From: Alitiscatomonas aceti
GTDB lineage: Bacteria > Bacillota > Clostridia > Lachnospirales > Lachnospiraceae
Assembly (NCBI RefSeq): GCF_025567195.1
Contig: NZ_JAOQJF010000007.1
Span: 1 to 64,000, forward strand
Length of the DNA: 64,000 nt
Reading direction: 5' to 3'
In this document: piece by piece, positions 6,938 through 13,633 of the stretch
Layout: each line of letters opens with the position of its first letter
Position numbering within the stretch: position 1 is the first letter of the stretch
The notes under the pieces: generated by a model
What the model saw: the letters and a program-made list of their open reading frames with translations, nothing else
What the model was told of the DNA's origin: nothing
The model's database searches: none
Program-made: the position numbers and the translations under genes

Positions 6938-8146
6938 TTAATCCCACAATGCAAAAGCATCTTCCAGCACTCCTGCGAGCTGCTCTGGGCGATTATATTT
7001 CACCTTGGCGTAAATATCCATGGTGATCTTGCTGCTTTCATGACCGGCAAGATACTGAACCGTCTTCGGATCAACCGAAGCATGAATCAGATTCGTAATG
7101 TAGGTGTGCCGCAGCTGATGCGGAGTCACCTCAAAGTCCAGACTGTAAACCACATTTCCATTGTGTGCTGCCTTTTCCCCCAGAACCGGCTTCACCGTAT
7201 GCTTCACCCTCTTGCCATCTTCATAGCGGTAATAGCAGCGTTCCTTGGTGGTACGGGTTACGATATACTGCCATAATCTCTTGAACTGCGTATAGGACAA
7301 CGGGTCTCCATCCCGGTTTGCAACCACAAAATCCGATGTCGATGTCTTCTTCGCCTCTTTCAGACATTCCAGAAGATTGTCCGGCAGAGGGACATTCCGA
7401 TGCGCTGCCTTTGTTTTCAGCTCTGTCAGAATCACCGGACGATTATGCTCCGTATGCCAGGCTCTCCGAACGGTAAGGTACGGAGCCTCGCAATCAAGAT
7501 ACACCGAATCCCATTGAAGTCCGAGGATTTCTTCTCTCCGCAATCCTGCGTACAGCCCCAGCATCACGAACACATACGGCGGTAAGCCGTAAATGGCATC
7601 CAGCAGCTTATCCACCTGCTCATCCGTAAGCGGGAGGCGGTCCTTCTGGGGAATCCCGCCCACATTCTTCTTCAGATAGATGGTCGGATTCTCATCAATG
7701 ATCTTACTCTCCATTGCTGCCGTGAAAATACACTTATATAGAACGTTCACTGATTTGTACACGGATGCCGACTTTTTCGATGCCGCCAACAGTGCCAGGC
7801 GAATGTCATCTGCTGTTACATCTCCCATATGCATATCGCCCAAAGGCTTGATGATGTAGTTCTTCACTTTCGATGTATAGTCGATCAGCGTTGTCATCCT
7901 GATCTGTGCCGACTGCATCAGCAGCCATTTCTCGCAATACTCCTCCACTGTAGGTGTACTGCGGCGATACGTCTTGTTCTCAATCTGCTGGATCGCTTCC
8001 TGTTCCTTCTGGTACAGTTCCTCTCTCGTTCTTGCATATAAGGAAACCCGCCGTCCCTGCTGATCTGTTACACGGGTTCGATAATATTGCGTTCCCTTCA
8101 TACTCACCGTACCATAATCGGGAAGCATCATTCTTCTTGCCGCCAT
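6938..8146 (-). CDS. Tyrosine integrase (second of two)
   Basis: A 402-residue tyrosine recombinase, clearly paralogous to its neighbour over the full length (shared PTVEEYCEKWLLM, GLYAGLRREEILGL, RHTYITNLI, DPKTVQYLAGHE and TMDIYAKVKYN). Catalytic residues are complete: R in AGLRREE, H-x-x-R in HQLRHTYI, H in AGHESS, Y in DIYAKV. ATG at 8146 has GGAGG seven bases upstream. It is preceded by the excisionase-like gene and the PemK-like gene, probably one transcript, and ends at its own terminator. Two intact integrases side by side is unusual: they could act together, or one may be left from a second element. No second rpsI tail is seen between them. Confidence 0.9.
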   Translation of the reverse strand: MAARRMMLPDYGTVSMKGTQYYRTRVTDQQGRRVSLYARTREELYQKEQEAIQQIENKTYRRSTPTVEEYCEKWLLMQSAQIRMTTLIDYTSKVKNYIIKPLGDMHMGDVTADDIRLALLAASKKSASVYKSVNVLYKCIFTAAMESKIIDENPTIYLKKNVGGIPQKDRLPLTDEQVDKLLDAIYGLPPYVFVMLGLYAGLRREEILGLQWDSVYLDCEAPYLTVRRAWHTEHNRPVILTELKTKAAHRNVPLPDNLLECLKEAKKTSTSDFVVANRDGDPLSYTQFKRLWQYIVTRTTKERCYYRYEDGKRVKHTVKPVLGEKAAHNGNVVYSLDFEVTPHQLRHTYITNLIHASVDPKTVQYLAGHESSKITMDIYAKVKYNRPEQLAGVLEDAFALWD

Positions 8147-8217
8147 ATCATTACCTCCAATCCTGTTGATGCTTTCATTATTGCGGATTCATCGTCCATA
8201 CTCAACGATGTCGATTT

Positions 8218-8448
8218 TCACCGCCGAAAGCTTCGAGGTTTGCGATATGTCGCAGCACGTTCCATCGGTTTTGCACGGTGCGTACATTTTGCAATGTACT
8301 CCTGAATCCCCACTTCCGTGAAATAAACGCAGCCGTTTTCCACATACTGAACATAGGAGATCAAACCGTCTGTTCTTGCAGCATCCAGTGTTTTTACGCT
8401 GATTCCCAGTATACTGGCTGCTTCTTTCCTTGTAATCAGTTTATCCAT
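8218..8448 (-). CDS. Excisionase-like helix-turn-helix protein
   Basis: A basic protein of about 76 residues starting MDKLITRKEAASILGIS, the pattern of MerR/excisionase-type winged helices, followed by a segment with VYFTEVGIQEYIAKC, a common ending of the DNA-binding fold, and a basic tail (RKPRSFRR). Excisionases bend DNA and direct the integrase towards excision. I chose the ATG at 8448, which overlaps the stop of the PemK-like gene by 8 bases; a start at 8463 is also possible. Placement directly before the integrase supports the role. Exact family not proven. Confidence 0.7.
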   Translation of the reverse strand: MDKLITRKEAASILGISVKTLDAARTDGLISYVQYVENGCVYFTEVGIQEYIAKCTHRAKPMERAATYRKPRSFRR

Positions 8449-8863
8449 CGCCTTCTTCGCCATCCTTTCGGCATTTGCCCTGCCTTTTTTTCTCTGCTTG
8501 TTCCGGAATGTAATATCCAAGTTGAATCCTTACAGCTTCATCAATCCCACGCATCTGCCCCTTACTTACCCGCCCAAGATAGCGAATCACGCATATCTTG
8601 TCGCAGGTGTCGAGCTGTTCTGCCAATACCATAGACGGTTTTGCCAGTCCCTTTGCTTTACGGAGAAAGAAATGCGTTGGCTGTTTTCGCTTCTTCTCAA
8701 TTTTCGATGTCAGCGGAGCAATCGTGATCGTCGGCGCATAATAATTGCCGACATCATTCTGAAGAACCACAACAGGACGAACACCGCCCTGCTTTGATCC
8801 GACCGGAACACCGAGATTGGCGAGATATAAATCACCTCGCCGATAAACCCAGTTTTCTTTCAT
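8441..8863 (-). CDS. PemK/MazF-like protein, no visible antitoxin
   Basis: About 140 residues with the PemK/MazF fold: RRGDLYLANLG at the N-terminus, then GVRPVVVLQND (the R-P-V-V-V-L-Q core), APLTSKIEKK, and PSMVLAEQLDT followed by the strand ICVIRYLGRVS. MazF-type proteins are usually ribosome-independent mRNA interferases held by a small antitoxin. No antitoxin-sized frame lies upstream; instead there is a 500-base folded non-coding segment. The ATG at 8863 has GGAGA ten bases upstream. Stop overlaps the excisionase-like start, so it is probably part of the integration operon. It may be a regulator of that operon rather than a classical toxin. Confidence 0.75.
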   Translation of the reverse strand: MKENWVYRRGDLYLANLGVPVGSKQGGVRPVVVLQNDVGNYYAPTITIAPLTSKIEKKRKQPTHFFLRKAKGLAKPSMVLAEQLDTCDKICVIRYLGRVSKGQMRGIDEAVRIQLGYYIPEQAEKKRQGKCRKDGEEGDG

Positions 8864-9004
8864 ATGCTGTTGTCTCCAATCTCCATACACTGATATGGAT
8901 AAAGCCTGCCAGGTATCATGCTGATACAGCACCCGGCAGCGCTTTCTGAAAATATGGTTTCTCTGTACTTTTTCTTATCACCCCAGAGATGTAGGATTTC
9001 TCAC

Positions 9005-9332
9005 AGGCGGCAGTGTGCTTCACTGCTCCATTGGAATTTAACCATCCCGCCTTCCTTATGGCCGGACCGCGAATTACGGAAGTATCATTGTCCCTGTCTG
9101 GCTTTAACACCGCCGCCGGTTGCAATCCGGCATTTGCTTCTGCGAAACCGCTATCGCCCCGATGGGCTTCATGGCGTGCAGTCGAAGGCTCGACCAAACA
9201 GGAATGTACCTGAAGAATGAGTATGCAGTTTTCAAGGGACATCCGGACTTTCGTCCTTACAAAGTAAGTTTAACAAGAATCCTCCGGTTTCGCGTTGGCC
9301 TCGTAGGCGCACTTTGGTTGTCCTTGCAGGAC
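9005..9332 (-). ncRNA. Candidate large structured RNA upstream of the PemK-like/excisionase/integrase genes
   Basis: The whole gap 8864-9384 lacks a credible gene, yet nearly every part folds locally. Stems read on the minus strand: GTCCT/AGGAC (9320-9332), GCCT/AGGC (9298-9308), CTTAC/GTAAG (9256-9268), GGAC-GAAA-GTCC (9245-9256, a GNRA loop), GTCGA/TCGAC (9181-9194), GCCC/GGGC (9156-9167), GCCGG/CCGGC (9115-9131), and AGGCG/CGCCT (9048-9052 with 9005-9009) enclosing GCAGTG/CACTGC (9010-9026). The GNRA loop favours the minus strand, and the segment lies between a terminator (9385-9415) and the PemK-like start. It could be a cis-regulatory leader or a free RNA. A 108-aa frame (8916-9242) overlaps it but has no domain or good start. 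Confidence 0.5.
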
Positions 9333-9384
9333 TACATACGGTTCGTTTTGACTTTTTCAGTGTTCTATACAGCCGGATTGAGGC

Positions 9385-9415
9385 AAAAAAATACCCCGTT
9401 GGTTTCCCAACGAGG
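9385..9415 (-). terminator. Intrinsic terminator of the AbiL-like operon
   Basis: CCTCGTTGG and CCAACGGGG (9394-9402 with 9407-9415) close a 4-base loop; seven T follow on the minus strand (9385-9391). Confidence 0.8.
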
Positions 9416-9511
9416 CATCAAAGACGATTCTATTCTATTTTCTATAAACTGGTACCCGTTTATCTCCTGGTGACCATTTGAGTCACGGCTAATGTATCAA
9501 AAAAGCAACGC

Positions 9512-10030
9512 TCATCTCAGCAAATCAGACAAGCTGTATTCTCCTTTGGGGATATTTGCTGTTCTGCGATACTCTTTTATGGCTTTCACCAAGAGCTGAG
9601 GATTACTGAAATACTGCTTCACAAAATCATACGACTTCACATCATGCATCCGAAGATTTATTTTACAAAATTCGCTTGGTTTTTTTCCAGAACGCTTAAA
9701 CTGATCATATGCTCCTTCCGCATGAATAATCAGCATTTCAATTTCTGGAGCAGTAATGACATTTACCACGTCAATTTTCTGCTCATATGCTTTACTCAAT
9801 CGAAATTCCTCTCTGCGAGAATCCAAAATCCGTATCACAGAAATCTGCTCATCGAATCCTTTCCGTAAGTATCGCTCCTCGAATCGTTTAGCACTTCTGC
9901 AACGAATGACACGTTCTTCCAACATTTCTTCTCTGTTGAAAATCAGAAGATCATTATCAACCAGTATGTCGATAATAGCTTCTTCGGCAGAGCCTTCACA
10001 TATACACGCCTTGTATTTTGCTAATTCCAT
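9512..10030 (-). CDS. Toprim-like effector of an AbiL/RloB-type abortive infection pair
   Basis: A 172-residue protein that opens with KYKACICEGSAEEAIIDIL, the E-G-x-x-E pattern of the first Toprim motif, and has a later acidic stretch around RILDSRREEF and a PEIEMLIIHAEGAYDQFK segment seen in RloB/AbiLii-like proteins. Toprim proteins of such pairs are thought to cleave or block nucleic acid once triggered by the partner ATPase (family knowledge). It follows the ATPase gene by 12 bases with its own GGAGG site, and the terminator at 9385-9415 closes the unit. The AbiL assignment is moderate; PARIS-like or retron-like pairs share this architecture. Confidence 0.55.
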   Translation of the reverse strand: MELAKYKACICEGSAEEAIIDILVDNDLLIFNREEMLEERVIRCRSAKRFEERYLRKGFDEQISVIRILDSRREEFRLSKAYEQKIDVVNVITAPEIEMLIIHAEGAYDQFKRSGKKPSEFCKINLRMHDVKSYDFVKQYFSNPQLLVKAIKEYRRTANIPKGEYSLSDLLR

Positions 10031-10042
10031 TCTGCCGCCTCC

Positions 10043-11194
10043 TTAATTGATTGAAGCAGCCAGGCTTTTCTTCAAGCGCATATACGCTTCATATGCTGGC
10101 GTTGTTCCCTCAAGGAAGCCGCTCTGGTAAGCATCACTCTTTTTAATATCATTACGTTTCAATATATAGCTCAGATTTTCTGCTGTAATGCCATTACGGT
10201 TTCTAACGATACAAATTCCGTCATTTCGGTCATATTCGTCCAGCAGTTCCGGATAATGCGTAGTGAAAATAAGCGTTCCGCCATTTTTGTTCAGTCGGCT
10301 GTCCATAAAGAAGCGCACTAAGGTCGTTACAATTTCCTTGTTGAAATGATTCTCTATTTCATCTACCAGAAGATAACCACCTGAATGAAGAACTTCCTTT
10401 ACCATCGAGAATGTAATAATACCCTTAATCGTACCAGAGGACAGATACTGCTCAAGGTCTGCCGCATTATTCAGGATAATCTCTTCTTCATCCTTAAACT
10501 TCAAGTGGATAAATGTTTTTCCCTCTGTCTGCTCAAAACACAATTTCTCAATAGTCGGATCGAGAAATGCAATTACCTCCAATGGAATATCTTCGGTAAA
10601 TGGAAGCACATTCACATTCGTATAGGAAAGCAGGCTGAATATTTCCACTGTATCATTCGCTTTTTTATTATGCGCAATGACAAAGCTGACATCATCAGAA
10701 AGGTATGCTTCATCGCTATTGCGCTGCTCTACAGGCTTCATTCCTGTAAAATCTGTCAGATACTTTTTCGACTTAACGGTTGCAATCGGTTTTTCCCAAA
10801 GGCTTTCAGACAGAATCGAATACACATATTCCCCTGTTTTCGACTTCTTTGCCGCAATTACAGTTTCCAAGCAGCAGACGTAGCTACGCTTATCATAAAA
10901 ATATGTGCGGATTGTAACATTCTTCGCTCCGCCAAGAATGCTTTTTGCCTCCACATGATTGATGGGCTCATTTTTCACAATATTTAAGGCCAAGCTAATG
11001 ACCTTTAATACCGAGGTCTTGCCAGATGCGTTAATTCCAATGAAAGCACAGGCAGAGTGGAGATAGTAGTTATCCGTCAAACGGTAAAGACTATCTTTGT
11101 CCTCTTCGCAAACACGTTGCTGCGTATAAAAGCAAATATCCAAGTCTTTTTTGAATAATGGGAGTCCTTGTGCGGTGATGCGGAGTATTTTCAT
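10043..11194 (-). CDS. AAA/ABC-type ATPase of the AbiL-like pair
   Basis: A 383-residue SMC/ABC-like ATPase of the AAA_15/AAA_21 kind. Walker A is GINASGKTS near residue 53. The C-terminal half has the ABC-like Walker B in GGYLLVDEIENHFN, then LIFTTHYPELLD with the switch histidine. The middle is a family-specific insertion. Such ATPases act as phage sensors that hold or release a Toprim nuclease in AbiL, PARIS and OLD-like systems. ATG at 11194 follows AGAGGAGG. A strong promoter within an inverted repeat (11247-11304) drives it, and the downstream gene is its likely effector. Both genes look intact. The class (AbiLi) is inferred from order and sizes. Confidence 0.65.
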   Translation of the reverse strand: MKILRITAQGLPLFKKDLDICFYTQQRVCEEDKDSLYRLTDNYYLHSACAFIGINASGKTSVLKVISLALNIVKNEPINHVEAKSILGGAKNVTIRTYFYDKRSYVCCLETVIAAKKSKTGEYVYSILSESLWEKPIATVKSKKYLTDFTGMKPVEQRNSDEAYLSDDVSFVIAHNKKANDTVEIFSLLSYTNVNVLPFTEDIPLEVIAFLDPTIEKLCFEQTEGKTFIHLKFKDEEEIILNNAADLEQYLSSGTIKGIITFSMVKEVLHSGGYLLVDEIENHFNKEIVTTLVRFFMDSRLNKNGGTLIFTTHYPELLDEYDRNDGICIVRNRNGITAENLSYILKRNDIKKSDAYQSGFLEGTTPAYEAYMRLKKSLAASIN

Positions 11195-11246
11195 AGGTAG
11201 TCCTCCTCTAAAAACGGTTTTTTTGTTTTTATTTTCTTATAATCTT

Positions 11247-11304
11247 ATTATACGCCGCAAATCAGAAAATATCAACGGATTTTCCGTTTTTATTTTCTGA
11301 TTTG
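11247..11304 (-). promoter_or_regulatory. Promoter and large inverted repeat before the AbiL-like operon
   Basis: TTGATA (11270-11275) and TATAAT (11247-11252) with a 17-base spacer on the minus strand. The spacer lies in one arm of a 14-bp perfect inverted repeat, 11258-11271 with 11291-11304, which encloses a second repeat AACGGA/TCCGTT (11274-11279, 11283-11288). An operator is likely. Confidence 0.65.
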
Positions 11305-11333
11305 TTTTTGACACTAAAAAGTATCCGTTCAAT

Positions 11334-11822
11334 ATGGCAAGCCCTGTGATTGCTGACCCGTTCCACCGCATGAAATACATGGAGCGTCATGGAAGCGGCC
11401 TACGCAAAATCGTCAGGGAAACCGAAAAGCCGCCTGGATATACAGCGGCATATAATCCGAAAATTTTCTCAACGGCAACAGATTTCAGAGTCATCTTGAA
11501 AAATGTAAATTACCAACTTAGTCAGAAAAACTTAGTCAATGACCAAGTTAGTGAGCAAGATAAATCGCCGGACATCCCACACACAGTTTTGAATCTTTGT
11601 ATCCACCTTATTGCCCACGGCAGTGAGGGTGCTCAAATCACTCATGCTCACTCTATCATGGGTACAGCCAATGATAAGTCCTATGACGCAACCCATGATA
11701 CAACCCATGATAACTTAGAGGATGACACCCATCAAGGTATCCACCAAGATAGCCACCATGATTCTACGCCGTCAGCAGTTATATTGCGCCTAATGCTTTT
11801 TAGATTTTCTTCGCAATCGTAG
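11334..11822 (+). pseudogene. C-terminal remnant of an AlbA_2/AAA_4-type DNA-binding protein
   Basis: The first 60 residues (SPVIADPFHRMKYMERHGSG, then LRKIVRETEK and FSTATDFRVILKNVNY) match the conserved C-terminal part of the putative ATP-dependent DNA-binding proteins with an AlbA_2 domain, whose full length is about 400-500 residues. Everything upstream is missing: the sequence runs straight into the AbiL promoter. The tail is rich in repeats (TTHDTTHD-like) and does not look like a folded domain. Opposite in strand to its neighbours. I read it as a decayed fragment left when the AbiL-like pair was gained. Confidence 0.6.
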
Positions 11823-12090
11823 ACAGCTCCGAAATAATACTAAGAAGATCATTTTTGACTTCCTCTTTGCTTGGCTCGCTGCCCATCAGAAGATAATCCG
11901 TGCTGACATGGAGGATGCAGGACAGTTCAATCAGCAAGTCAATAGAGCAGCTGCGTTCACCGTTCTCCATGCGGCTGACATGCTGCTTGCTTGCCAGGCC
12001 CAGGCGAACCGCCAGTTCCTCCTGCGTAATGCCACGGGAAGTGCGAACATCGTGAAGTCTCTTACCAAACTCTTTTGCGTCAAAATACAT
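11800..12090 (-). CDS. XRE-family transcriptional regulator
   Basis: A 96-residue protein with a complete HTH_3 domain: FGKRLHDVRTSRGITQEELAVRLGL then KQHVSRMENGERSCSIDLLIELSCILHVSTDYLLMG, and a short acidic tail that could dimerise. The start at 12090 is set by AAGGAG six to seven bases upstream; the same frame stays open for a further 55 codons through the leader, which instead contains a terminator-like fold (12140-12223). It overlaps the 3' end of the plus-strand remnant by 23 bases. Likely a regulator of ICE genes. Target unknown. Confidence 0.8.
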   Translation of the reverse strand: MYFDAKEFGKRLHDVRTSRGITQEELAVRLGLASKQHVSRMENGERSCSIDLLIELSCILHVSTDYLLMGSEPSKEEVKNDLLSIISELSTIAKKI

Positions 12091-12139
12091 ACGTTTCTCC
12101 TTCCGCACAGCCGGTACAGAACCGGATCGACGGAAGGTC

Positions 12140-12223
12140 AAAAAAAGAGCCGCATGACGGTGAAGAAAAATCCTGTGCCGATAAAACAGAACATGGGTAT
12201 CCCATAATTCTGTCTCATGCGGC
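12140..12223 (-). promoter_or_regulatory. Attenuator-like terminator in the leader of the XRE gene
   Basis: On the minus strand GCCGCATGA (12215-12223) pairs perfectly with TCATGCGGC (12149-12157), and TCTTTTTTT follows. The loop contains a smaller hairpin ATGGG/CCCAT near 12193-12205. The stem lies 50 bases before the XRE ribosome site, and an open frame starting inside the leader runs through it, so ribosome passage could disrupt the stem, as in Tn916-type attenuation. Confidence 0.55.
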
Positions 12224-12306
12224 ATTCGGAAGACTTCGCCTGTCAGCGGCTCCACAGCACAGCTATGACTTATAAAATTGTGTTAATAGGGTTATTTATT
12301 GTCATC

Positions 12307-12567
12307 TCAACCATTCAAAGACGAATAGTAGAGCTGCAATCTCCGTAATCTTCTCATCTCCAAAACATTGAAGACGGTCTCGCGTCCGCAGGCCTTGCAT
12401 TTGGTCTGCACATGTCCTCTGGTATCCTCAAAGACGATGATTGAACTGTGTCGGCAATAAGGGCACCTGACAATCCTGGGCTTTTGCGAAGCAATCGCAT
12501 CCTTTGCCCGGATGATTTTAATCTGCATTTCCGCAGATGGTTCCGATACTCTGATATTCCTGCTCAT
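12307..12567 (-). CDS. Small zinc-ribbon protein
   Basis: 86 residues with two Cys pairs, CPYC and CKAC, 18-20 residues apart, the spacing of a zinc ribbon; the rest is basic (ending MRRLRRLQLYY). ATG at 12567 lies seven bases after GGAGG and overlaps the TGA that ends the full ImmA-like frame, so it closes the polymerase/ImmA operon. Such small ribbon proteins in mobile elements bind nucleic acid or protein partners; the exact role is unknown. Confidence 0.6.
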   Translation of the reverse strand: MSRNIRVSEPSAEMQIKIIRAKDAIASQKPRIVRCPYCRHSSIIVFEDTRGHVQTKCKACGRETVFNVLEMRRLRRLQLYYSSLNG

Positions 12568-12695
12568 GGCCACACCTCCAATGGATCACGATATTCATAA
12601 TCCTTTTTCCGGTTCAGATAGCCCAGTTGTTCCAAGCGTATAGCAGCTGCCGATTTCGAAACGCCAAAGACACCACAGAAAGTATCTATCTTCAC

Positions 12696-13295
12696 CTAGT
12701 CTTTGTCATAAAAACGCCATCCATAACATGTCAGAGGCTTTCTGCTGTTGATGAACCACATCGCCCGATCCACTTCTGACTGGGGCATCAGGATGGCAGC
12801 TCCCAGCGAATTGGCCTGCCACTCGTTCCAATCTTCCTGCGTTCTCAGGATGCGGGAGCCATTTCCCCGCACTTCCGATCTCTTATGGCAGGCTATCTTT
12901 CGGTCATCGGCATCCAGCTGAAACAAAATCTGGTGAGCACACTCATGTGCCAGCGTAAACCTGCGTTTTCCGCAGAGTTTCCGGATATTCGCCGGTTCAA
13001 TGAAGCTCTTATCCAGGACCACATCATTGGTTTTCAGAAAGATGCTTCTCTGACTTCCATCGACTTCTATCTGATATTCCGTATCCACATACGCGGTCAG
13101 ACCATAGATGCTACCGTCCGAGGATAGTTTTTGAAATGACAACTTCAAGTTCAGATAATCGGATGCAAACTGGTCAATGGGTGTCGGAAGCGCAAATCTT
13201 GCCGGATCATCTGCTTCGCTGCCGAAAAAGGACTTTTGAAAATCTCTTATCACTGCAACAGCGATTTCTTCTATTTTTTTCTGTGAAAGGATCAT
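12696..13295 (-). CDS. ImmA/IrrE-like metallopeptidase, interrupted by an in-frame TAG
   Basis: The zinc-peptidase motif HECAH in RRFTLAHECAHQIL, with a downstream acidic helix NEWQANSLGAAILMP, marks the ImmA/IrrE family, which cleaves phage/ICE-type repressors. The frame stops at TAG (12696-12698) after FYDKD but continues in the same frame with VKIDTFCGVFGVSKSAAAIR and on to TGA at 12564, which overlaps the start of the next gene. That tail looks like the usual C-terminal segment of these peptidases, so the stop appears premature. The active-site part lies before it. ATG at 13295 overlaps the previous stop as ATGA. Confidence 0.75.
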   Translation of the reverse strand: MILSQKKIEEIAVAVIRDFQKSFFGSEADDPARFALPTPIDQFASDYLNLKLSFQKLSSDGSIYGLTAYVDTEYQIEVDGSQRSIFLKTNDVVLDKSFIEPANIRKLCGKRRFTLAHECAHQILFQLDADDRKIACHKRSEVRGNGSRILRTQEDWNEWQANSLGAAILMPQSEVDRAMWFINSRKPLTCYGWRFYDKD

Positions 13296-13552
13296 AGGCA
13301 CTGCTCCTTTGCCTCAACGAACCATTTTTCATCTTCGTTGAACAGAAAACTCTCATGCCCACCGATCATGACCGTATAACGAATTCCGCAGCCGCCCACT
13401 TTCGTTGAAGAAGCTCGGCACTTATGCTTCAATCGGTCGATCTCATACACCCGTCCGTCAATCCATCGAATTAGGCGCGGGCGGATATTCCCCTCTGCAT
13501 CCACATCCAAGTTCACAGGTACATATACTTTTCTACATTTCTGTTCCGACAT
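13292..13552 (-). CDS. Conserved-looking small protein of unknown function
   Basis: 86 residues, MSEQKCRKVYVPVNLDVD at the start, with IRPRLIRWIDGRVYEID in the middle and a GIRYTVMIGGHESFLF strand pair near the end. It looks like a single beta-rich domain. It sits between the Y-family polymerase and the ImmA-like gene with four-base overlap to the latter, which argues for a joint function in the DNA-damage module. ATG follows AGGAGG at 10 bases. I recognise no named family. Confidence 0.6.
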   Translation of the reverse strand: MSEQKCRKVYVPVNLDVDAEGNIRPRLIRWIDGRVYEIDRLKHKCRASSTKVGGCGIRYTVMIGGHESFLFNEDEKWFVEAKEQCL

Positions 13553-13633
13553 ATTCTACGCTCCTCCTCTGTAAACCGGCGAATGTGTTGACTTCTTTTA
13601 GCAAAGAACTCACCAGATTCTACCGGTGCTGTA

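Noticed and set aside
8916..9242. 108-codon frame upstream of the PemK-like gene
   Set aside because: No ribosome site or domain, and the same bases are packed with perfect RNA stems; a conserved RNA explains the segment better.
8864..9384. Group II intron or rRNA fragment
   Set aside because: No reverse transcriptase, no domain V-like hairpin that I can recognise, and no rRNA match beyond a short common CTTGAAAACTG string.
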